DNA from: Coleophoma eucalyptorum
Lineage: Eukaryota; Ascomycota; Leotiomycetes; Helotiales; Dermateaceae
Reading direction: 5' to 3'
NCBI GenBank assembly: GCA_026120035.1
Contig: JALRME010000027.1
Location: 124,001-188,000 of the forward strand
Length of the DNA: 64,000 nt
In this document: positions 12,201 through 23,571 of the stretch, piece after piece
Numbering within the stretch: position 1 is the stretch's first letter
How the letters are laid out: each line of letters begins with the position of its first letter
Notes under the pieces: generated by a model
What the model was told of the DNA's origin: nothing
The model's input: the letters and a program-made list of their open reading frames with translations, nothing else
Databases searched by the model: none
Program-made: the position numbers and the translations under genes

Positions 12201-12769
12201 AATGCCCTTCCATCAAGGTTCGTAACTTTGCAGGAAAATCAACTTGATGGCGTTAGCAAACAAGCCTAAATCGAGCCAGCCACAACATACCAAAAGGAGG
12301 AGATCCTCTAGAGTAAGGTCCGCATAGTCTTATGACAGCAACTTTGTCTAATTTGCTTGAATCTTGCTCCAAGACCGCGTTGACAAATTGCTACAACAGA
12401 GTTAGCATCGATGTAACAACATACTATATGAGAAAGGATGTGCTGCAGGCTGCATGCTTATGAGTGCCAAACACGATGTCATCGTCGCCATAATTTTTCA
12501 CTTGCCGTTGTACCGATTTTGACAGAGCTAACGCTTGTTGACGCTACATTTGATTTTTGTAGCACTGCTTTTATGGCAAATTCGACACCGGCCTGAATAT
12601 CAGGTGTCGTTGGTGTTTTGTGCCATGCAACAACATCTCTACCTTGGAGTATCACCGCATCCTGATGGCTGTTAGTATCTATCCGGCTAGCGTTCTGAAT
12701 CGAACGCACCGTGTTTGTGCCTCCAACGTCGATCCCAATCACATAGGACAAAGTCTCCGGGCTCGTCAT
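9269..12769 (-). CDS. Hydantoinase/oxoprolinase (HyuA-like) fused to DUF917
   Basis: Thirteen exons join to 939 codons (938 aa): 12710-12769, 12506-12661, 12291-12390, 12174-12242, 11615-12107, 11317-11563, 11011-11256, 10391-10960, 10300-10343, 10007-10253, 9808-9952, 9462-9757 and 9269-9412. The N-terminal half is an ATP-dependent hydantoinase/oxoprolinase with the actin-like nucleotide-binding motifs GIDVGGTNTD (about residue 12) and VDVGGTTTDI. The C-terminal third, from about residue 600, is a DUF917 domain (GTGVLGVGSCG, NEIGGMNAFEALLAG, WNIGRTIALAR). Proteins of this type hydrolyse cyclic amides such as hydantoins or 5-oxoproline; the substrate here is unknown. Introns at 12391-12505, 11564-11614 and 10344-10390 must begin with GC rather than GT to keep both frame and conserved motifs. 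The gene is divergent from the permease at 13.8 kb, and a Zn2Cys6 regulator follows, which suggests an uptake and breakdown module. Confidence 0.88.
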
Positions 12770-13803
12770 TGAAAGAGTAATGCTGCTTTGCTGAAACACA
12801 AGCAGGCAACCGGAATGTTAGATGGGTAGAAAGAGAACACTTCATGCTCGGAATGAGATTAGGAGCCGTTTGACAAGCCATTTCTCATCGGCTATGCAAA
12901 GGACTATATTGGGATAGAAATTTGTCCAGCTTGCCACGCAACGGTGGGCGTTCTTGCAAGCGACATAAAGTGGATGTGGCGCTGGGTCCATCGACACCGG
13001 TTGCAACCCATAGTGGACCGAATGGGTTGGTCGCCGGGCCGGAGTGATGGAAACTAGTCATTGAAGGATGGCGTTGGCAGAAGAGAACATCATGCGCATC
13101 ATTCTGCTACATTCTTGAACTACCTACAAGTGTGGGTTTCACGAGGTCCTGCAATGTATGTCCGGATGAACATATTACGAGGGATAGGGAAACTGTTCAG
13201 CCTTGACCGGAGGCAACGCCATGCTTGTACTATCAAAAGGGCCGTTCAAGTGAATTTACGTGATGGTGCATGCTACCGAGCAGCCGGAGACGAGGTGGAC
13301 GGCGCTGCTATGTCGATATCAATTTGCGATGTCCACCAGCCCGAGGATTGCACGAGACTGCCGAGTGCAGGCAGGGTAGCTCTGGTGCTATACTATACGC
13401 AGCCTCGAGCTTGGTGGTGAGATCAAACGAGCTCGGCTAGATAATGATCGGCGCCAAATCGAGTAAGGTGTGCGGCGACGCTGCTAAGCTGTTGAGCTTA
13501 CGGAATTGCTTCCATACCAACGAAAACCCAATGGCGATTGGTCGAGGTAACGACCCTGGCTGGCCTTTCGGACTGAAAAGCGGTGGCAGTTCTGGTCCAT
13601 GGCGTGGCTGGGGTGTCGCGTCGTCTATTATACCGACCCTACACCAGTTCCTCTACCTTCCGATCTATAAGGCACCTGCAGATACCTGTACCTAGCTTAG
13701 CTTGAGCCTTTGAGAGCCACTGACGTGTGCCATCCCCCTTCTATTTCAAGTCCACCGAGCCCGCGTCCTTTATGGCTCAAGGGCTCTTTGTTTTCCACAA
13801 GTC
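12770..13803. other. Divergent promoter region between hydantoinase and permease
   Basis: About 1 kb shared upstream region of two divergent genes. ORFs here have no recognisable content. A TATA-like CTATAAGG lies about 135 bp before the permease ATG. A single AGATAA at about 13439 matches the GATA-factor consensus but is no more than chance predicts. Confidence 0.5.
13666..13671 (+). promoter_or_regulatory. Possible TATA element of the permease gene
   Basis: TATAAG within CTATAAGG, 133 bp upstream of the ATG at 13804. Position and sequence are reasonable for a fungal TATA element. Not tested. Confidence 0.3.
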
Positions 13804-15602
13804 ATGACCGCCATAGACCCGGACTCTATCGGCAAGCTGCCCTTCTCTGCTGCTGCCGCGCCCGATCCAGATTCACTTGGTGTGGACGTGGCTGCAAAGG
13901 ACCTCCATCACTACAATCCTGTTGGCGAGCCGGCAACCAAGAAGGAGGTCTGGTCATATTACACCTACTATGCAGGCAACAATGGCATCGGCTCATTTCA
14001 GTAGTAAGTCTCTTGTGTGAATTTATCCCCATCGAGAAATTCTTTTGACGTCCTACGATTTACATATCTCTCTTTGTAGCGGGATGTCTCGAATCTAACA
14101 CAAATATTGCTACAGTTCGAACCTCCTTTTCCAGAACTTGATTTATCAGGCTGGTTTCAATCCAAATGTGCTACCTCTGGGAAGCCAATCGTGCGATGTC
14201 GACACCAATGCGCCGTGCCACGTTTTCTGGGGAGGAGGAAACAAGACCAAAGCTTACACGTCGGTTGTGCTTATAGCAACTGGGCTGACCTTTGTGTCTC
14301 AGTCTGTGATATTCATCAGCGTAGGATCTCTGGCAGACTACGGGAATTGGAACCCCTGGGTAGTGCGGATCTTTTCCGTCCTCTGCTATGCTTTCGAGTT
14401 TGGATTTCTTGGAGTGACGACTGCAGCAAAGTGGAGGATCGCAATGGCTCTTTACATTTTGAGCAGTGAGTATCGTATCTCACCTTTGAAGCTAGTTCCT
14501 GACCGGATCTTGAACAGGTGTAACATGGTGGGCGTCGTACGTCTTTTTTAATGCCATATTTCCCAAATTGGCTCATGATCTTCCTGAAGTTCGACGCGCG
14601 ACAGAAAACTACATTGAAGGGAAAATGACTGAAGACGAATACGATAAAGTGTGCTCAATGGCCCGGTCCAAGATCATGAATCTGAGCTATGTTTGGAATA
14701 ATGTGGGATTTACTGTCTGTGGTGCTCTCTCGCTAGCAGCTCTTGCCGGTATAGGGGCAAATGATTCTACTGCTAAGAACAACCTAGGTTACTCGGTTGC
14801 AGTTGCTGTCTGTACTGGCTTTTGGATTATCTTTGCCATTCCGTGGTTTTTTTGGGAAAAGAAGCGTCCAGGTCCCCCGCTGCCACCCCAGACATCATAC
14901 TTAACTCTTGGGTTCAAGCAGACATATTTTGCTGGCAAGCAAGTGCTGCGATTATCACAGACCTTCTGGTACCTTATCGCATTTTTTCTGCTTGCCGACG
15001 GACTCTCGACAACGCTTACTCTTATCTCAATTGCCCAAACCCAGGTTGTTGTTTTCTCAGCAACTCAGAACACCTATCTCATCATGGTGCAAGGAGCATC
15101 CGCCACCGTGGGGGTCTTTACTGCTTACTACATCCAGAAACTGGCTGGTTTCCGCACCAAGACAATGCTGCAGGCGACGAATTTTGGCTGTGTACTCGTG
15201 GCACTCTGGGGCATGATTGGCATATGGACTACCAAGGTTGGATATCACAACCTCTGGGAATTTTGGTTTTTCAATGCCCAATACGGATTCACTTATGGCG
15301 CACAATTCTCATATGGACAAGCGTTCATGGCAGAGCTTGTACCTCGAGGTCGAGAGTATCTTTTCTTCAGCCTTCTTGGAATTGTCTCCAAAGGCTCGGC
15401 TTGGATCGGCCCCATCGTATCTAGTGCGATTGTGGATTCAAATGGAAACCAATGGACTGCATTTCCGTTTGCAGCTGCCCTCATATTCGTGCCTTGGGTT
15501 GGAATTTTCTTTATCAGCGAGAAGAAGAGTAGAAAGGAATGTGCCGAGTATCTAGCAAGGGAGGCTCAAGACCTGAGAAAGGTACCTTCAGCCACTCCGT
15601 GA
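13804..15602 (+). CDS. Atg22-like MFS transporter
   Basis: Three exons (13804-14003, 14116-14465, 14518-15602) give 544 aa. The sequence has the hallmark start of the Atg22 family (SYYTYYAGNNGIGSF, then YSNLLFQNL), LADYGNWNPW, WASYVFFNA, FAIPWFFWEKKRPGP, MAELVPRGREYLFFSLLG and about 12 membrane segments. Yeast Atg22 exports amino acids from the vacuole; filamentous fungi carry several paralogues whose cargo is unknown. Its position, divergent from a hydantoinase and followed by a Zn2Cys6 factor, suggests uptake of the hydantoinase substrate or export of its product. That is inference. No lesion seen. Confidence 0.88.
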
Positions 15603-16585
15603 TCACCTCTTATTATTTCTAGAGTTCAAAATATTAACCAAAATGGCTTGGCATCTGAACTAGCCATTCATATTCTGATCTACTTGTCTCCATATCGTTC
15701 AACATACATAGTGGATAGCTGAGTGGAGTACGGCCCGAAATTTGTGCTCGAGTGATCAGCCTCAGGTAAGGTATACTGCCGCCGTGCTACTTATGATTCC
15801 AAACCTTATCCCATATCCACTGCGGAAAATATGATTGGGTGGGTCGTGGGTCATGATTGTGCCTATCGTTTTTATGTCAATCACAGAGGTACTAAACAGT
15901 AGGAGGAAAGCCCCAACACAATGGTCGCTGATCATCCCGCCCTACCCAAATGTGGTACCCAACCGGCGTCTCACGATATATGGGTGACGACGAAGTGAGA
16001 GTATTTTCCGATAGGTCCTGTCACAAAGCACTTCAAAACTGTGTACGCAGTCGCTCGAGTGGGTATTTAATGCTACTGCTAGTCTTTGATGCGAATGTAC
16101 CTTACCTGCGCAGCATAGATATTGCTTGCGATAGTGCATTTCTCGCTTCTGCCGTAGGCTGTCTGCTTCAGGCCCCATTAGACCCCAACGCAGGTCTAGC
16201 TCCAGCGGTACTTTCTGTAGAGTTCACGCAGTTGGGTGATTGTCTGCACTCGAGAGTAAGGAGAAAATGAGAGAAAGATAGAGCTCGCGCGTGCAGGAAT
16301 GGCCATTTTCTAGATCTACAACTAGAGTTCCAGAGGTAAGAACTGTACTGAAGGGAAGCAGGGCGGGGACTGGCCCAAGTTCTAGGGTCGCACGGACGAT
16401 AGAGGCGGTTTAAGGCTAGTTCCGGGGCCGTGATAATGGAATTTCCGGCACTATTCATATAAACGACCACCGCATTTTTATCTCGGTGCCCTTCATCGTC
16501 AACACCTCCTCCGCACATCACGGTCTGCTGTGTTGAACAGCCGGATAATGAGATCGTGCGTGGTCACCCTCTCTGATACGTCAAC
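15603..16585. other. Intergenic region, no supported gene
   Basis: 3' flank of the permease and 5' flank of the regulator. Short ORFs on both strands show no recognisable content. Confidence 0.5.
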
Positions 16586-18320
16586 ATGGCTCCAGGGAAA
16601 GGCATCAAGCCTCCTGTGCATCGAACCACAACAGGTCTGACACCCCGCGGGGATATATGTTCTTGTCAAGGGTATCGCTGACTCGCTTGGAAAGGATGTC
16701 TGACATGTCGTGGAGGGAAGGTCAAGTGTGATGAAGGCAAACCTTCGTGTGGAAGATGTCAGAGGCTTCTGCTGGAGTGTGTTTGGCAGCAAGGGCAGGG
16801 CAAGGGTGATTTCCGAGTTAAGCGTCAGCCCACCGAGTCGTCCAAAGCCATCGTTGCAACCACTTCACGCATGGATTCCGTCCAGATGCGACGACTTCCC
16901 AAGGATACCTTTGTGGTAGAATTTCCCAATGTCTCGAGAACAACAATTCCTTTTATCCATCATTTTGTAGGTCTTCATCCGCTTCGCAGCCTCATACTTA
17001 CACGTGCTTTAGATCACGTTCTGTTCAAGAATGATAGCCTATGCCAATGATAGCGAGTCGAATCCATTTTACATGGAGCTTGTTCCATATGCTACGAGTT
17101 CCCCCGCTTTGCTTCACTCAATGATTGCACTGGCTGCCGGGCATCTAGCTCGGGTTCAACCTCAGCACGAGAAGACTGCTACAAAGCACTATTCTATGGC
17201 ACTCCGTGAATTGAACACGGCACTTTCCAATCCAATAACAGCCCGGTCAAATCCTACTCTTGGGTCGTGTTTAATCCTATGCGTCTATGAGGTGAGCAGA
17301 ACGAAGATTACTCCTTAACCACCACTAATCAAACCAGACCTCATTATCCGATAACAGTCGCTGGAAGGAGCATCTCCAAGGCGCTAGAGACCTGATTAAA
17401 TTCCGTGGTGGCCCTCAATCTTCCAACTTTCTCACTCGATTCTTCGCCTTGCTGGATATCTCGGGATCTCTATTTGCCGGCCGAGGGCCATTGCTGGAAG
17501 GAAACTACTGGATAGATGATGGTCCCTCGACGGATGGTTCTAACAAACTTCCCAGCACTGGCTCAAGTTGGCCTTCGTATGACTCCGATGGCGTTATGGT
17601 TGAGCATTTTCACACACTGATGACTTTCATGGCACGGCTATCGAGTCTTTCAGCGGATTCAATGTCGGATATCGGACGAGAAAATCCTGAATTAATTGCA
17701 TCCAGAGCCAAAGATATTTACGATGATTTGATGCGATGGTGGGGAGACGTTCCAGCAGACCTGCGAGATCAACCTATCGACTGGCGAACTCAGAATCGAG
17801 ATATGTCTACAGCTGAAAAGCTTGAGGCAGAGTCTTTTGACAGTACTAAAGCATGCGTATGCTCTTGTGTGATTTACCTGAATCATATCATCGATCCATT
17901 ATCGAAAGGCCCACAGAACGAGATTGTCCAAGCAGCTATCAGGCAGATCTTTGATATTGTTAGAGAGATGCCCGAAGGCATTGGTTTAGAAATGGGTCTC
18001 CATTGGGGATTATTCTCTGCCGGCGCAGCTTTATTCAACGATTTAGAGCATGAGGAATTAGTTCGCAGAAAGCTAGGATCCAAGAGCAGTACAAGTCTTT
18101 ACGTATGACTCTTACCTTCCTTTGAAAGATCTTGCTAACTTTCTTAGAATGCTGATCACGCTTTGAACTTATTGGAAGCTGTTTGGGAAAGGCAGCACAA
18201 GTATAACACGCGGTTCGACTGGAGAGTTGTTCAGAACGAGCTTGGAAGTAACATGTAAGGTCCCCCAGCCGATGAAAAGAGCATCATTAACATTAATTGA
18301 ATAGCTTTATCCTTTGCTGA
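16586..18320 (+). CDS. Zn2Cys6 fungal transcription factor
   Basis: Six exons (16586-16634, 16695-16966, 17013-17291, 17338-18102, 18148-18254, 18305-18320) join to 495 aa. A binuclear zinc cluster sits at the very N-terminus, with Cys18, 21, 28, 35, 38 and 45 in the canonical C-x2-C-x6-C-x6-C-x2-C-x6-C spacing (CLTCRGGKVKC then CGRCQRLLLEC). It is followed by a basic linker and a long helical fungal-specific regulatory region (for example HSMIALAAGHLAR, SRWKEHLQGARDLIKF). The first intron falls one codon before the first zinc Cys. It acts in the nucleus as a DNA-binding regulator, and the adjacent permease and hydantoinase are natural candidate targets. The C-terminal exon is only 16 nt, so the exact end is the least certain part. 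Confidence 0.87.
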
Positions 18321-19697
18321 AGACTAATTTCTGGCCTTTTGGAAGCTTTGATCGCTCTGAAGCCATAGTTCAGGCTCCCTACCTGGTTTCCGCACTTAGC
18401 GTGTGCTCACAGAACGTACGACAGGCCTGTAAGGTGTTTCTTAGGGTCAACGAGGTATGGGAAATTGTGGGACGCCGCTCAAAAACATTTAAATATTGCC
18501 CCGCAGCCACCTGCTCACCACTACCCTCGGAATCCCTCGGGCTAGCAAAACTCTCGACGGTTTAACCAAATGCAACCCATTTCTGTTGGCGTGCTACCGA
18601 TGGGTTAGCACGTCATTTGTCGAACAGGTCATCTATTGCAGGATCCTCGATGCAGGTACTGTGCACCTGGTCGATCTTATAACCGATACCGATACAAGCC
18701 TTGTGAAATGCCGGCGTCGGTAGTTGAGATATGTACGTTTTCATAGGCATACCCTCCGGTCAGTATATACTTCAATCATGGAGGCTCTCTGTTAGTTGTG
18801 AAGCTTGATTACTGATATTGCTGTTAGGACAGGCTGTCCCACTTTTGATTATGAAGCGTACGGCATAAGGACAAGATAACACTATGTTTCCTTAGAGATC
18901 TGTACCGAGTTAAAACAGTTATTGCGAGCGAGATTACTGGTAAAAAGATAATCTTGCCATGCTGAAGGGGGGGGTTAAATATCTATAAAGATTTCAATTC
19001 TAAACCATTATACGAGCTTGTTAAAGCTTGAAAATACAGTATATATTGCCCTATGCCTCCCACCCTACCACGAAAAGGGACAGAAATCTTCGCTTATCTG
19101 GTTGAACCTAGGGTTGTCACAACCCCGCCCGTTCGATATGTCAGCACAGATCTCGCCCGTTTATTCTCAACAGGTGCCAAAACAGGTCGCTAGATTGATG
19201 GTGGTCTTGCATCATGATAGGACTTGAAAATCGAGTTGATGAATAAGGCGGTACTACTCTACATCTCAAACTTGCATGTTTGTCATCTTCCCCTCTTCTA
19301 GGACTTATCGTTATCTCGCCCGACACGTTCCAGGTGATTAGCGAGCAGCGCGCTACATATTTTCATAACCCTTTGATGAGTTAATCACGCCAAAGGTGTT
19401 ACGGCGTCTCACCTAATAACACATACCTCTTATGCAAGGAGTAACCGTTTGGTGACAATATATTTATATCCGAATCCGAAAAAGCGGTGGACATGACTTG
19501 GATTTCTAAGCACTGCTGCTGTACCTGGTGCCATTTTGATTGACCCCACTAGGACTTCCTTTTACGGAGATCAAGCTACCCCACCATGTGAGGTTCAAGT
19601 ATTTAAGCAACCACGTCTTGAATTCCAACTACTCTAGATTCTCTGCTTGACAACTCCTCATTAACACTCCTCAAAGAACATTCACACCACCATCAAA
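18321..19697. other. Intergenic region, no supported gene
   Basis: About 1.4 kb with only short ORFs. The right end carries the promoter of the DUF1993 gene, with a TTTAA-type AT-rich box near 19600 about 95 bp before its ATG and a pyrimidine-rich leader. Confidence 0.5.
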
Positions 19698-20403
19698 ATG
19701 CCTGTCTCTCTCTACGAAATCACCGTCCCGATCTTCATCCGCCAACTCAAGACCCTCTCATACCTCCTCAACAAGGGCACTGAACATGTAACTACAGAAA
19801 AGACCCTAACCAGTGCGCGTCTCATCGAGGACATGAAGCCGCTCTCCTACCAAATCCAACGTGTCAGTGATACTGTCAAGGGACTTGTCGTCCGTGTTGG
19901 CAAGAAGGAGAACGTTGTTTGGGAAGACAACGAGGAGACCATGGCCCAGCTTCACGAGCGCATCAACAAGACCATTGCGTTTCTCGAGACAGTCGAGGCC
20001 ACGGCTTTCGATGGCATGGAGAACGAGGAGATCGTTGTCAAGTTTGGACCAACTGAGCGAAAGTTTACCGGTTTCGACTATGTATGCATCCCCCCCCCCC
20101 CTCTTGTTTACACTACGCTTGATTTATCGGCGCCACGCAACAACTCATCGCCAGCCTTTTCTTTTTTCGATGTGTCATTTCTCAAGTTATCTGACATGAT
20201 GGCTTTTGCGTGTTCGTCCTGTTGGCTTTCTTCACTGCTAGAGACTTTTCATGGCATAGTGCTGACTTAGAGGTGTTCAGGTCAATTCCTTCGCCATCCC
20301 TAACTTCTACTTCCACTTCTGCATGACTTACGCCCTTCTCCGCAAAGAGGGCGTCCCCGTCGGCAAGGTCGACTATCTCTATGGCCCCAACAGACCAACA
20401 TAG
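19698..20403 (+). CDS. DUF1993 family protein
   Basis: Two exons (19698-20081 and 20281-20403) encode 168 aa of a compact helical protein found across fungi and bacteria. Recognisable parts are MPVSLYEITVPIFIRQL at the start, ARLIEDMKPLSYQIQR, FDGMENEEIVVKFG and, after the intron, PNFYFHFCMTYALLRKEGV. The family belongs to the DinB-like four-helix group; no activity is established. Length is normal and the frame is intact. The 199-nt intron is long for this genome and holds a run of 13 cytosines near 20090. Confidence 0.87.
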
Positions 20404-20991
20404 ATTCAAACAAACTTTCGAGTCAGATATGACGAGAGCATGACATGATGATGATGTTGCTATTAAAATGGAGATGCGTCGTTGGGTTCACTACTGCACT
20501 TTGCTGCTTTGTAATATCCGCAACGGAGTTTAAAAAAGGGGACGATGGTCTTCCATAGAGCCTCCTGGATGATAAGCCAATGAAATTACGTTAAATGCAA
20601 ACCCGTCTTATATCGTCCTCTTTCCACAAGGTTCTAATGCCGTAGGCCAACAGTGTCGTGCCGGATAAATAACCCTGTTCGGTACTTTCGCCGATGGCGG
20701 CTTCTCACTACGTAATTGGCCAAAGGCTCCCGAGCCGAGGAACCAGTCAAGGGTTTATTTACCATTACTTAGTAGAGTATTGTAAATCGTCATAACTCGA
20801 GTTCGAAAATCGTTCGTTGTATGCCATCTTTCTTATTCACAACCCTCTCCTCTGTCTACTGCTGTTGGATTTTTGTTTAATTCGTTATCCATATTATAAA
20901 GCAATCCTAGTTTACAACCTAGTAGACACCCCAACCATTGCAAGATTTCCCAATCCTCCCAAATAAACTCAAAACTGTCTCAGACTCATTA
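20404..20991. other. Convergent 3' intergenic region
   Basis: Lies between the 3' ends of the DUF1993 gene and the P450 gene. AT-rich with no ORF of note. Confidence 0.5.
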
Positions 20992-22609
20992 CTACTGCTT
21001 CCTCAGCACCAACTTCACATCCAGCGCCGGTTTCTGCCAAAGGACAAACACTTTCTGATCCTCCGGTGCCCATGTATCATGAACCAACTCCATGTCAAAC
21101 GCATACAACATCCTCGCCAGGATGAGCCGCATCTCCAACCACGCTAGATTCTTGCCGATGCAGTTCCTCGGGCCTGTAGAGAAAGGCTCAAAAACCTCGT
21201 GGCGGTCGTTAGAATAGGGTGAAGGTGGGTTGGGTAGCCATCGCTCTGGCACGAAGGATTTGGGTGCGTGGAAATATGAAGGCGAGTAGTTCTGTGACCA
21301 AATTGGAACTTGGATACTGGCCTATTTTTGAAAAGGTTAGTATGAGTTGAGCGGAAGATTTAAAAAGCTGGGGGGCTTACGCCTTTCGGTAGATGCCAGC
21401 CTGATACTACTGTTGCTTCTGTGACGGTGCGTGGCAGGCCGATGGGTACAGGTGGGTACATACGCAAAGACTCCTTCAAGCATGCGTCGAGGTATTTGCA
21501 ATTCGAGAGACTCGTGGCATTCATCTCGTCCACCGACGCGAAGGTGGTTCTGATCTCGGTTACAAGCTTCTGCATGGCCTGTGGGTTCTTCAAGAGGAAG
21601 TACGTAGCCCCGGACAAAGCTGTTGCAGTTGTCTCCGAGCCCGCTTTGATCAGCAAACTGGCATTGGCCTTGATCTCGTCTAGACTCATGCCCTTCTCAT
21701 CATTGTACTTGAGGATGTAAGTCATGAAATCCGGCCGGTCGGTTTCGGTGCTGAGGCGCTGCGAGACCTTCTCGTTGGTCATGGCGACGTGATACGCCTG
21801 CTTTTCCTGGCCACTCTTGCCGACGAAAAACAAGATCACCTTGTCCAGCGGGCTATAACGCTGCGCGAGCATGAGGAACAACACGGCTTTCACGCTCTGG
21901 AATATCATCGAGACCCACGGATGCATGGCTGATTCCTTCAGACAGTCGAAGGGTGATCCAAAGGCCAAATCGCCGATCAGATCAAAGGTCGTGAAGTTGT
22001 ACCACTGCGTCATATCCACCGAAGACATCGCTTTCGGCCCTCCCACGGCACGCGCGGTGAGGTTGCTGATCAGACTGTCTACATAGCCTTTGATGAGAGT
22101 GTGTTGCTCCCTCAGGGCGCGATCCGAGAAGGCGTGGGTAAGCAGCTTGCGGCATCGAGCATGGTCTGCATCATCAGCTGCAAGGATTGAGCTAACCTTG
22201 CCATTGCCACTTTTCATATAGGACTTTGAATCCTTAACAAAGAGCCTTGCGCTGGCGTGTCCGTAGATCTCTTTCCACGCTGCCGGTGTGATGAAAGAGG
22301 TCTCATTGGGCGATAAGCGTACTACCTCGCCATATTTTTCGTGTAGTGCTTGTTGATACTTTACCATGTCCCCCTGGATGATCTTGGTCATCCATGGGAG
22401 CCGAGAGATGGCATTCAGTTTTGGACCGGGGAACTTGGCCAACGGGTGCAAGTAGAGGTTGTAGACTGCGTTGCCGGCTGCGTACAGAATTCCCTAGTAT
22501 AAGTGTAAGCCTTTTTACGAGCATGGGCGTTAGGCTATTGGAGTCGCGGACTCACCACAGCTACAACTGCGAGCACGCACGAGGCGATGGAAAGCAGCAG
22601 GAAAGGCAT
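20992..22609 (-). CDS. Cytochrome P450 monooxygenase
   Basis: Three exons (22556-22609, 21381-22493, 20992-21321) give 498 aa, a standard P450 length. The N-terminus is a membrane anchor (MPFLLLSIASCVLAVVAV). LHPLAKFPGPKLNAISRLP follows. The I-helix oxygen-binding motif is AGSETTATA, the ExxR helix is ESLR within CLKESLRMYPPVPIGLPR, and the heme loop is FSTGPRNCIG with the axial Cys at residue 443. All essential residues are present, so the enzyme should bind heme in the ER and oxidise a hydrophobic substrate using a P450 reductase. Substrate unknown. It lies beside the DUF1993 gene without an obvious cluster partner; a second, broken P450 lies at 27.9 kb. Confidence 0.92.
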
Positions 22610-23571
22610 CTGGCTTTTCACTATCGCTAGGAAAGTCTAATGACTGGTTTTGAAGTTGTTTTCCGCAATTACAAAACAAGAGAAATAATTGGGTTGGGTT
22701 TAGGATAAAGAGGGAACCTCTGGGATTCTAATACAAGAAGTGAAGGCAGCTAGCGACATATGTAAGGGCCGGTTATCCCTATATGTGCCAGTCTGTCTGG
22801 CCAATCCACGTGGACACCAGTGATATAAAGCAAACACTGCCACACTGCCTCGGCCCCAGCAGTGTCGCAATATGCGATTCCATCAAACACAAATTGTACA
22901 ATATATGCTCTAGTCCAGTCTCCCGATTGTTGAGTGCCGCAAATGCGTACCAGTAGCCAATCGCCGGATGTTCGCATCGATTTGGACATCCAGCTGACCT
23001 TATTAGGCTTAGTGGGTTCTGGTCAGCCCTTGTTTTAGTGGTGAGACAGAAAGTGGACATGAACCCGGGGGCCCGGGGTACTCGGCGGGCGGCGTCTTGA
23101 TACCACTTTCTGGGAAGCATTGTGCGACGACGGTTCGACGTGCCTGTCGTGTAGGTGGGGATGCCAAGGTATGCGACAACTTCAAGAACCGCGTCTTTCG
23201 GCACAGCGCTCCCTTGGGATGTTATGACGATTCGTTCTTCGGGTTTAGGTCGTACTGTTTTCCTTGGTTCCTTTTTCTGGACTACATACCTTACTTCTAG
23301 GTCTGGGCAACGGGCTAGTCGAACCCAATCTTGGGAATTTCGATACTGCAGGGTATCTTAGTAAACGTGGTGCTCGCCTAAGTCAACAGAATCAACAACA
23401 AGATGTCTGGCACTAATTATACTTCATTATGTGACAGCTCTGCAGTTGTCTAAGCCTAATCCATCACTACAACGATACCTTTTTTTTCCTTTTCCGGAAG
23501 GGTCATTAAATCTGATTCAATTTTCGGTCGATTGACAAGGACCATCTCACGGCTATCAGCATATCAAGTTC
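22610..23571. other. Intergenic region, no supported gene
   Basis: Upstream of the P450 and downstream of the HET gene. A 141-codon minus-strand frame (22779-23204) lacks an ATG start and any recognisable content. Confidence 0.45.

Noticed and set aside
13439..13444. AGATAA as a GATA-factor site controlling the hydantoinase/permease pair
   Set aside because: Only one match in about 1 kb, which is expected by chance.
19160..19200. Possible tRNA or small RNA in the 18.3-19.7 kb gap
   Set aside because: No T-arm (GTTCGANNC) with a matching stem and no acceptor pairing could be found here or elsewhere in the window.
22779..23204. 141-codon minus-strand ORF between the P450 and HET genes
   Set aside because: No ATG start, no recognisable content and no splice extension. 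Probably chance.
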